Of a DNA stretch of 64,000 bases, positions 61,101 through 64,000 are shown piece by piece. Under the pieces are notes generated by a model. That model was not told where the DNA came from and searched no databases. It worked only from the letters and a program-made list of their open reading frames with translations. Source of the DNA: Macrocystis pyrifera (Eukaryota; Sar; Phaeophyceae; Laminariales; Laminariaceae). Position 1 is the stretch's first letter. Each line of letters opens with the position of its first letter. The position numbers and the translations under genes are program-made. The stretch is from the NCBI GenBank assembly GCA_031763025.1, contig JASSKH010000010.1, positions 11,425,427-11,489,426 on the forward strand, read 5' to 3'.

Positions 61101-63040
61101 TATGTATATAAGGGCAGTTTCTATATCAATACTCTTTCCAAACGGTCACTATATCCCGGGACAGAGATAGGGTGGGTGACATCAAATCAACAAATTTCTT
61201 GGGTTGCTGTACATAGTGTGAATTTCGTGAGAGTGTTTTTTCATGGGGAGACGATATGGAACACTCGCAGTGAAGGTTATTGCATGTATGAACCCGAAGC
61301 GATCGCTGCCCATGAACCCCACTTGCCAAGGTGCCGGACCTGAACAACTACCCGATGTTCTCGGTGAAGTGCTTGGAGGCAACGGAGTCCCTGGCCAAGA
61401 AAGCGGACGTCCTGCACTCCGCGGTTGGTCGCCTCCACGATTCCCACTATGTTTTTTGTAATCGTTTTCATTTACGGAACCGTATACCAGGTGCCTGGTA
61501 CTGGTATGGTTTTGCATTGCATAGCACACCACGGTTGATCCCATAGTGTCTGACTTTGTTCTATTGCACCGACTAACCGTTTTTGTGCTGCACGCGACGG
61601 TTACTTAGCCACACCATCTCGGTACGTTTTTTTACCAACACTTACGCAGCCGTGTTCTTTTTGCCTTCCGTAGCACACTGTACGGTTATGTAGACACAAA
61701 AAGTTCGATTCGTTTTTTGAAACTTATCTGTTGACCTCTTTTGAGGACGGTGCCCACGTCTCGGGGGGAAAACTCTACAAAAGCTCCCACGGTTCGAGAA
61801 AAAAAACTATTTGAAAATAGAGTGGGAACCCGAGAAGTACGCCCACTTTTCGGGGACGAACTAACTTACTTGGAAATAAACTAGAACATTGTTAACTACC
61901 CCCACTCTTAGGGGATAGACTTACTTGGAACGCTTGTTGGGAACCTTGACGAGTGCACTTCCGTTTGTGGGACAAAGTTACTCGAAAATAGAGCGAGAAA
62001 ATCAAGGCAGTGAGAAAAGGGCTTCACTCTGACCAAGACGTCGACTTGATTGCTTGTTGAGATGCGCTGCGTGCGCGCGGACGGACATTCCGCGGGAACC
62101 TGCGTACGCGCGATCGAAGTATCGCGCACAGCTTTCAAGAGATGAGGTTTTCGATAAAAGCCTCGATCTCACCGCAATTGTTTTTTAGTTTTGAATATCT
62201 GCGTAAACACGGGCGACGACTGGTGTGTGCTTTGAAATGTTTCAACTCTATTAATAGCTTGTGTTGTTACCTGGCCGTGTGTTTTCTCGTTAGCTATGAA
62301 TGCGCCTGTCTGCTCTTGCTGGCCGTATGTGTCGTTACTGTTCAAGGTTGCTTCTGGGATGTGTCGTTGACGAGGTAAAGCTGTGTTCCTCCGAATTGAG
62401 AGCGCAGCGGCAAAAATCGACGCCAAGGGGAGGAAAAATCCACAACTCGGACAGACTATGATCTATCTGATCTGTCTACAGATAGATCATCTAGCTCCTC
62501 AACTGCCGTTGTGAGAGGTGTGGTGTGCAGGATCTGCATACAAAATACCTACCGAACCCAGGAAGCTTAAGTTAAAACATGCGGATTTGACGGGTCTCAC
62601 CGGGCAACATGGGCCAAGTCATGCAGGATTGGGAATATATGATATATTTGCCTTGAAAGAGCTAGATCATGAGCTGTGGGAACTGATGATCTATGTGGTA
62701 TATCGGAAGTGCGGAAAAATCCTATCTGGTGGTCTGGTTTGGCTTACCTCCCAACTCGATTAGAGGGTGTGGTCGTTCTTGCCTTCCTCTACTACTGCTG
62801 TGAATACGTACTACTTAAGCATGTAGCACCGTCTCTCTGCCGCGTGTGCTCCCGGACCCGGACAGGGTTACAAGTTAAACGTAAAGCTATCCCGCACGAT
62901 CCTCGGAACATTCAACAGCCGCCGAAATCATTGCTCTCGCTTGCTCCGGACAGATAATGGAAGAAGTCGCCTCCGACAATCGGGCACACATGGCCGCTAT
63001 AGGAAGGGAGTACCAGGAAATGGTCAATAAGCTGATCACG
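38280..63040 (+). CDS. DNAH: axonemal dynein heavy chain, N-terminal tail part (inner-arm class), 3' part outside the window
   Basis: Gene-level entry. Known: axonemal dynein heavy chains are motors of about 4,000-4,600 residues that slide flagellar doublets; their tails bind intermediate and light chains. Fifteen exons give, in family order: RYWAAVDERIL; SIARAVVDYELKDPEG (compare SVKK.IVD.VLKDP of DNAH3/7/12); WYQSEEYLIPEWKVL; LPMSLDAFCSHVERR; LMSRHLRGTVERSLEGF (compare LM...LR.L...SL..F); DAKARVRAAIVTHM and LLKEFEGFAGLMNGEEE; YPMFSVKCLEATESLAKKA; EVASDNRAHMAAIGREYQE. Exons 2-15 form a 620-codon open frame with matching phases. Linker, AAA ring and stalk would follow beyond the right edge. 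Exon 1 has frame breaks and a family-atypical long disordered start. Several introns contain copies of exon ends. Confidence 0.87.
40412..40525 (+). CDS. DNAH: dynein heavy chain exon 2
   Basis: Acceptor AACATACTGCAG, 38 codons, donor GCTACAG|GTGGGG; phase 0 at both ends. ERVDGITSRLAFELRFVAGI continues ELEAYKAYVETAVSSMLQ. Helical and charged, at the position where inner-arm dyneins have the segment before the VKK.IVD motif. Confidence 0.75.
40526..41312. other. dynein intron 2
   Basis: Begins with a GGAGT repeat (40,533-40,556) and contains a CCCATGGG-type palindrome cluster (40,845-40,890) like the one at 13.1-13.7 kb. No gene seen. Confidence 0.6.
41313..41431 (+). CDS. DNAH: dynein heavy chain exon 3 (IVD.VLKDP motif)
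   Basis: Acceptor GTTCCGTGACAG, 39 codons plus AG, donor CCCAAG|GTATAG. DVQGEHAVSIARAVVDYELK continues DPEGRRVLGVEPGHLAAGP. The AVVDYELKDP core matches a highly conserved tail motif of the DNAH3/7/12 group. Ends in phase 2, completed by the first base of exon 4. Confidence 0.85.
42317..42422. mobile_element. small inverted-repeat element (GTCCCGATTTTAA termini)
   Basis: GTCCCGATTTTAA at 42,318 and TTAAATCGGGATAC at 42,409 form terminal repeats around a 106-bp element that also holds a GAGGCCGGTTTCGGCCTT hairpin. GGCAGGC direct repeats flank it (about 42,301 and 42,442). Lies in dynein intron 3. Confidence 0.6.
42685..42799 (+). CDS. DNAH: dynein heavy chain exon 4
   Basis: Acceptor ACTCCTTCGCAG; one base completes Arg, then 38 codons, donor TGCTCG|GTAAGT in phase 0. 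WYQSEEYLIPEWKVLRHTGV continues SRARVRRSALALKRKLCS. Corresponds to the PW...Y...R..L...L tail segment of inner-arm heavy chains. Followed by an array of donor-like motifs. Confidence 0.82.
42800..42960 (+). promoter_or_regulatory. array of donor-like GTAAGT motifs after dynein exon 4
   Basis: After the true donor GTAAGT at 42,800, near-identical motifs follow at about 42,846 (GGGTAAGTACC), 42,862 (GGATAAGTATC), 42,883 (GGGTAAGTACA) and 42,950 (GGTATAAGTACG). Five in 160 bp is far above what random sequence gives. They may be decoy or alternative 5' splice sites; function is inferred. Confidence 0.5.
43887..43982 (+). CDS. DNAH: dynein heavy chain exon 5
   Basis: Acceptor TCATTTCTCCAG, 32 codons, donor GACATG|GTGAGC, phase 0 throughout. 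VETVMVGLERLWHSGVIPGD continues WDTAAFGGSGDM. Fits the LW....Y.DLRLVD region when joined to exon 6. Confidence 0.75.
44473..45045 (+). CDS. unrecognised 190-codon ORF in dynein intron 5 (doubtful)
   Basis: A continuous plus frame from a possible ATG at 44,497 (MARLIVTLQASLCVLF) to TAA at 45,043-45,045. Arg/Ser-rich composition without repeats: KKEAESNPGLDINVDKAPRI, then SNGLMQALWAKRVEEM. No domain recognised and no splice sites are needed. It could be a nested gene, a transposon relic or chance in GC-rich sequence. Confidence 0.2.
   Translation: MFCIYRECMARLIVTLQASLCVLFRSRGRRGSADSSIQLNEGGPENAIAADRRKRRIFYTDTDTHTDQQIAVILASCRPGNSLCEEEHQHRVCRVPMWWCTWLSSRWRADLRVVSCDGKGERTKKEAESNPGLDINVDKAPRIMLRSSNNWSRPRVPNRTSNGLMQALWAKRVEEMSPFQARASYFLRPD
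45283..45390. mobile_element. MITE family 1, copy 5
   Basis: TACTACGGGGGTCCATAGTT on the left and its complement ending CGGACCGCCGTAATA on the right, with ACCTAAATATTTACC and AAAATTTGGTCC inside; slightly more diverged than copies 1-4. Confidence 0.8.
45461..46154. repeat. 31-bp minisatellite, 22 units
   Basis: The unit GGCGCCATATTTGGTTCTGA plus TCAGTACAAAA is repeated 22 times with few variants (GGTT/GGGT, TATTT/TGTTG, one extra G in some units). Each unit holds two 6-bp palindromes (GGCGCC and TGATCA). There are no spacers, so this is not a CRISPR array. Located in dynein intron 5. Confidence 0.97.
46651..46725. mobile_element. 75-bp inverted-repeat element
   Basis: TGGGGGGCAAACTA..ACCGCAGTAGT on the left and TAGTTTGTCCCCCTAAACCG on the right; near-perfect terminal repeats of 13 bp. 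Confidence 0.6.
47790..47969 (+). CDS. DNAH: dynein heavy chain exon 6
   Basis: Acceptor TCTGCCGCGCACCAG, 60 codons, donor CCCCTG|GTAAGG, phase 0. VYADVLFTDVKASTFWKTLP continues MSLDAFCSHVERRANECLEA and MQEFWLSDAAGLVGQYVGPL. Matches the P(F/L)SL.EF...V...I..A...L...W segment of axonemal dynein tails. Two degenerate copies of its 3' end lie in the following intron. Confidence 0.85.
48100..48283 (+). pseudogene. two degenerate copies of dynein exon 6 3' end
   Basis: Copy a (48,100-48,160) has GCGCAAGAGTTCTGGCTGTT, then diverges. Copy b (48,217-48,283) reads VQAFWPSDAAGLVGQYVRPL in frame, against MQEFWLSDAAGLVGQYVGPL of exon 6, and its donor position reads GCGAGC instead of GTAAGG. Both lie in the intron directly after exon 6, in the same orientation, each after a G-rich stretch. 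Confidence 0.75.
49532..49771 (+). CDS. DNAH: dynein heavy chain exon 7
   Basis: Acceptor TTATGTCGTGTTTCCAG, 80 codons, donor TTCGATCAG|GTGCTA, phase 0. IHAIQNAKVKGGGGDGALPE, a Gly/Ala-rich middle, then AAVQLRPGYREKLGASSGQG and VDCVDEDEEFDQ. The middle is a lineage-specific loop within the tail; conserved dynein sequence resumes in exon 9. Confidence 0.7.
50141..50452. mobile_element. MITE family 1, copy 6, carrying a captured coding fragment
   Basis: The left end TTACGGGGGAC (50,141) and the right part CCTAATATTGTTAGTAAAAA to GGTTCCCCGTAAC (50,370-50,452) are family 1 sequence. Between them (50,152-50,360) lies about 210 bp that is absent from other copies and similar to the reverse complement of 57,240-57,445. 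The insert reads HNDGENADESGFCLMSARTN, then QFQCQFIAVLRERHTAIYK. The junctions coincide with the MITE arms, as in Pack-type elements. Confidence 0.65.
50500..50715. repeat. degenerate CATACAGAT/CATGCAGAT array
   Basis: Twenty or so imperfect 9-bp units (CATACAGAT, CATGCAGAT, CACGCAGAT, GATGATACA) over about 215 bp. Confidence 0.75.
51597..51780. repeat. CTGT tetranucleotide microsatellite
   Basis: About 45 units with CTAT and CTGG variants. It provides a long pyrimidine-rich tract 65-250 nt before the exon 8 acceptor and makes long false Cys/Leu/Ser/Val frames. Confidence 0.95.
51845..52052 (+). CDS. DNAH: dynein heavy chain exon 8
   Basis: 69 codons plus G, donor GCCTGCG|GTAAGC in phase 1. 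WFERNPASSSGSPGEPSSGG, an acidic middle (ESDHENVGGGTKDDAQ), LLTRRMELEMGAGSTATASG and KKAC. The acceptor (CAACAACAAAAG) lacks a pyrimidine tract, so the exact start is less certain than the frame. It is a divergent tail insertion. Confidence 0.65.
52267..52298 (+). pseudogene. copy of dynein exon 8 donor region
   Basis: ATGGCCTGCGGTAAGAGCTC, then CCGCCGTGTT, repeats the exon 8 end (AAGGCCTGCGGTAAGCGC, then GCTCCCGCCGTGTT) about 220 bp downstream, with an intact GTAAGA donor. Confidence 0.7.
52795..53006 (-). repeat. family A repeat, inverted
   Basis: From AAGCGGTTCTTAGTGGCATG through GTGTTTGCCTGGTTGGTG and GGCCATGCATGATATGAGGA to a C tract (52,994-53,005); more diverged than the other copies. 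Confidence 0.7.
53783..53935 (+). CDS. DNAH: dynein heavy chain exon 9
   Basis: Acceptor TTGTCTCGCTTTGAAG; two bases complete the codon begun by exon 8, then 50 codons plus C, donor TTTGAGC|GTGAGA. GLDPSARLRGILESVSMLMS continues RHLRGTVERSLEGFVHLFE. This is the FF..V..LM...LR.LV..SL.DFV.LF segment, one of the best-conserved parts of inner-arm dynein tails. Confidence 0.88.
54071..54090. repeat. G tract in dynein intron 9
   Basis: About 20 G following CAAACACT, then AAGGGGAGG; no family A or B sequence is attached. Confidence 0.9.
54493..54587 (+). CDS. DNAH: dynein heavy chain exon 10
   Basis: Acceptor GGGTGCACACAG; two bases complete Arg with exon 9, then 31 codons, donor TCAGAG|GTAACT in phase 0. 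VSHPYHCGDATFVLMLQIND continues DAFDDIEHTSE. Corresponds to the (P)F...L.....I.F.P segment after the LF motif. Two degenerate copies of its end lie in the following intron. Confidence 0.83.
54701..54733 (+). pseudogene. degenerate copy of dynein exon 10 end
   Basis: GCCTGCGATGACATCGGCCA, then CGCATCAGAG before GTACTG, against GCCTTCGACGACATCGAGCA, then CACCTCAGAG before GTAACT in exon 10. Lies about 145 bp downstream, donor GT kept. Confidence 0.72.
55018..55350. repeat. AGT trinucleotide microsatellite
   Basis: About 110 units of AGT/AGC with AAC and AAT variants; yields false Ser, Val and Leu runs. Confidence 0.96.
56131..56163 (+). pseudogene. second degenerate copy of dynein exon 10 end
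   Basis: GCCTTCGATGACATCGAACA, then CCCATCAGAG before GTGCCA; encodes AFDDIEHPSE, against AFDDIEHTSE of exon 10. Upstream 60 bp resembles the sequence before the first copy (TTTCCGTCC..G.GTG..A). Confidence 0.75.
56756..56842 (+). CDS. DNAH: dynein heavy chain exon 11
   Basis: Acceptor GTTTTTCGCGGCAG, 29 codons, donor CTTCAG|GTGAGG, phase 0. PFGTAADSAGGDGSRKTVMT continues IDPTLEELQ. VMTIDPTLEEL fits the (I/V).F.PS..(D/E)(F/L) motif. A family A repeat starts about 10 nt past the donor. Confidence 0.8.
56853..57090 (+). repeat. family A repeat next to the exon 11 donor
   Basis: G tract (56,853-56,870), GTACTCATGTCATCATGAGTG, then the full core up to GAACTTCTTGCGTATGGATG. It begins within the first 10-12 nt of dynein intron 11. 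Confidence 0.75.
57100..57430 (-). pseudogene. exon-like fragment related to the sequence captured at 50.2 kb
   Basis: The minus strand has an acceptor-like TTTTTGTCATGCCGCGCTACCAG, then a frame reading QPFWNAPPSVHNDRKNTDEY, GFCLMSARTNQFPYQYIAIL, RERHAALYTSIGSGIDHISM and RLAPTRARVGQFLALYHNSD. The copy at 50,181-50,360 keeps the central 40 residues with mostly conservative changes, so both derive from a coding sequence. The family is not recognised. Family A sequence abuts it at about 57,090. Confidence 0.5.
58434..58592 (+). CDS. DNAH: dynein heavy chain exon 12
   Basis: Acceptor GACTAAACCAG, 53 codons, donor GCAAGG|GTGAGA, phase 0. MLGPCTVMSTDEIVVDAKAR continues VRAAIVTHMEAPLRLLKEFE and GFAGLMNGEEEAR. 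Matches the (E).V...K..I...(L)..H...P...L..F..Y..L(I/L)NG.AE segment. The ATG at its start is not the gene start. Confidence 0.88.
59580..59876 (+). repeat. four tandem repeats of about 70 bp ending at the exon 13 acceptor
   Basis: Units share CCCGCCC....ACCGCCGCTTGGG and GTTCCA..CCAC, then a GAGTCT(T/G)T..TTGATTGA end. The last unit runs through CGCATGTTCTCGTGGTACAG, so it supplies the pyrimidine tract and the AG of exon 13. Confidence 0.8.
59877..59990 (+). CDS. DNAH: dynein heavy chain exon 13
   Basis: Acceptor GTGGTACAG (a second AG six bases on would remove two codons), 38 codons, donor GAGGCG|GTGAGG, phase 0. VQKALETRGGGENTSAGIAA continues LHEVALGLKRLAQDIREA. Matches the F.EY..EI.KY..LA.EI segment. 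The Gly run lies on a G tract. The exon end and the intron start are duplicated downstream. Confidence 0.83.
59986..60239 (+). repeat. tandem duplication of exon 13 end plus intron start
   Basis: 59,986-60,105 and 60,116-60,239 share GGCG(G/T)(A/G)GG.., GGCGGAGG.., GGTAGCTGCAGCGGTAGG(A/C)TCT, CA(A/G)(A/C)CGT.AAACACAC and TGTGCACGT..C(T/C)..CAAG. The second copy lacks an exact donor. Confidence 0.7.
61331..61423 (+). CDS. DNAH: dynein heavy chain exon 14
   Basis: Acceptor CCCACTTGCCAAG, 31 codons, donor TCCGCG|GTTGGT, phase 0. VPDLNNYPMFSVKCLEATES continues LAKKADVLHSA. Matches the V.LG.F.(V/L).C.EL...L..KA..L segment. The donor is non-optimal (GTTGGT), but joining here to exon 15 gives the correct family spacing. 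Confidence 0.82.
62450..62660 (-). repeat. family C repeat, copy 3 (inverted)
   Basis: TGATCTATCTGATCTGTCTA, CAGATAGATCATCTAGCTCC and GTGAGAGG.G.G.GCAGGATCTGC are the reverse complement of 32,330-32,400. CGGGCAACATGGGCC near 62,600 matches the CATGTTGCCCGGTGGG of copy 2. Confidence 0.65.
62954..63040 (+). CDS. DNAH: dynein heavy chain exon 15 (last in window)
   Basis: Acceptor CTTGCTCCGGACAG, 29 codons, donor ATCACG|GTGAGA, phase 0. IMEEVASDNRAHMAAIGREY continues QEMVNKLIT. With exon 14 it rebuilds the KA..L...(I/L)...V...NR..C..Y..I...(L/A) segment that precedes the linker in inner-arm dyneins. Confidence 0.85.
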
Positions 63041-64000
63041 GTGAGACCCTTTCGATGGCGACTAAAACATTTACAAAACGTGTAGAACCTGGGGCCTGTT
63101 AATCGGTGGAATTTGCCTACCGGGTCCGTTTTAACAGCCGTTGAGAGACCGTCTGTCTGGGAAAAACATGTATCTTAAGCGGCGAGGTGTCCGATGAAGC
63201 GCGCTTGCTTGTTGTTCTCACGTTGACTTATCGCCAAATGCCGAGCTCGTGGTCACCAGGAAAACATCATACCAGGTATGTAATACTACAAACCAGTGCA
63301 CATCATTAACACGTCGTATAACCTCAGGCAAAAAAAAAAGGTATTTACGTTGAGAGAAAGGGGTCTATTTTTACTACTGTAGTCGTGAACTTACCGTCTG
63401 GGAGAAAAGCATCTATCCACACACGTACCGAACGCGATGAAAGGCAAGAAGGGAGCACGCCAAAATTTTTCCAGCAGTTAGCTCTTCACGATCGTGAAAT
63501 AGCGGCGAGGCGAGGCTCGAGTAGCGAGTGCACGGACATATATCATGGCGATCCCCTTTTGTCGAAAGCGTTAGCCAAATTGACACGCGGTGTGCATAGG
63601 GCGCGGCCGTATCGCCTTTGAGCTTCATGTAAAAATTATGGATCCCCTGAGAATGTTCAGTGCGTGGTTTACGGGAGATCCGGTTGCAAGGGCGTGCTCA
63701 GGGTCGTTATAGCCGGACAGTTTTTAAAATTTCGTCCTATTTTTCCTGATTTTCCTCAGTCGCTTTCCTGTTTTTTTCTTGTGTTTCCTGATTTTCCGGA
63801 TTTCGTTTCCTGAAAGGAGAAATCTATGCGTTTCCGGAATTTTTTTCCCTCGGTTGAATTCCCTGGTTTCGGAAAACATTTTGGTAGTGTTCCCATGCTT
63901 GGTTTACAGAAAGAGAGCAAGGTCAAGAATAGGAGACAGAGTGTTTTAGATAATAACGACCGTTCGTAAACAGCGTAAATACATACTCTGGATCTACCCA
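63041..64000. other. start of dynein intron 15, to the window edge
   Basis: No further dynein exon could be placed. An open frame at 63,385-63,621 (Arg/Ser-rich) has no dynein similarity. The last 300 bp are T-rich with a repeated TTTTCCTGATTTTCC motif. Confidence 0.6.

Overview
The window is eukaryotic nuclear DNA. Short exons (70-250 bp) with GT-AG borders sit in introns of up to 4.5 kb, and the introns are packed with microsatellites, poly-G/poly-C tracts of 10-60 nt, small inverted-repeat elements and decayed retrotransposons. A flagellar dynein gene shows the organism builds a motile flagellum. This architecture best fits a brown alga (Ectocarpales-like) or another flagellate stramenopile; that assignment is inference, not read from a marker gene.

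Two large genes, transcribed away from each other, account for most of the window. On the minus strand, 30,831 down to 9,349 encodes TAF12, the histone-fold subunit shared by TFIID and SAGA. Its histone fold is split over exons at 18.7, 14.2 and 10.4 kb whose splice phases join exactly (0/0, 1/2). In front lies an unusually large Gln-rich and Gln-Ala-repeat N-terminal region (22.9-25.0 kb) and a start exon at 30.8 kb. On the plus strand, about 38,280 to beyond the right edge encodes the N-terminal tail of an axonemal dynein heavy chain, most like the single-headed inner-arm group (DNAH3/7/12). Fifteen exons were placed; from exon 2 on all phases agree and give a 620-codon open frame. The linker and motor lie outside the window.

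Left flank (1-9.3 kb): a decayed Ty1/copia pol end, an acidic repeat ORF, the last exon of an unknown minus-strand gene (3.0-3.5 kb) carrying an in-frame TGA, then about 5.8 kb without a recognisable gene. The intergenic space (30.8-38.3 kb) holds poly-G blocks, repeat elements, an inverted-repeat element of about 1 kb and one doubtful ORF.

The most interesting signal is that introns of both genes carry degenerate copies of the 3' end of the preceding exon together with its splice-donor region (after dynein exons 6, 8, 10 and 13 and TAF12 exon 4), plus a run of donor-like motifs after dynein exon 4. Other notable items are a repeat family of at least 14 copies that usually ends at a long G tract, a small inverted-repeat element that appears to have captured a protein-coding fragment (50.1-50.45 kb), and several frame breaks that fall on homopolymers in otherwise coding exons.
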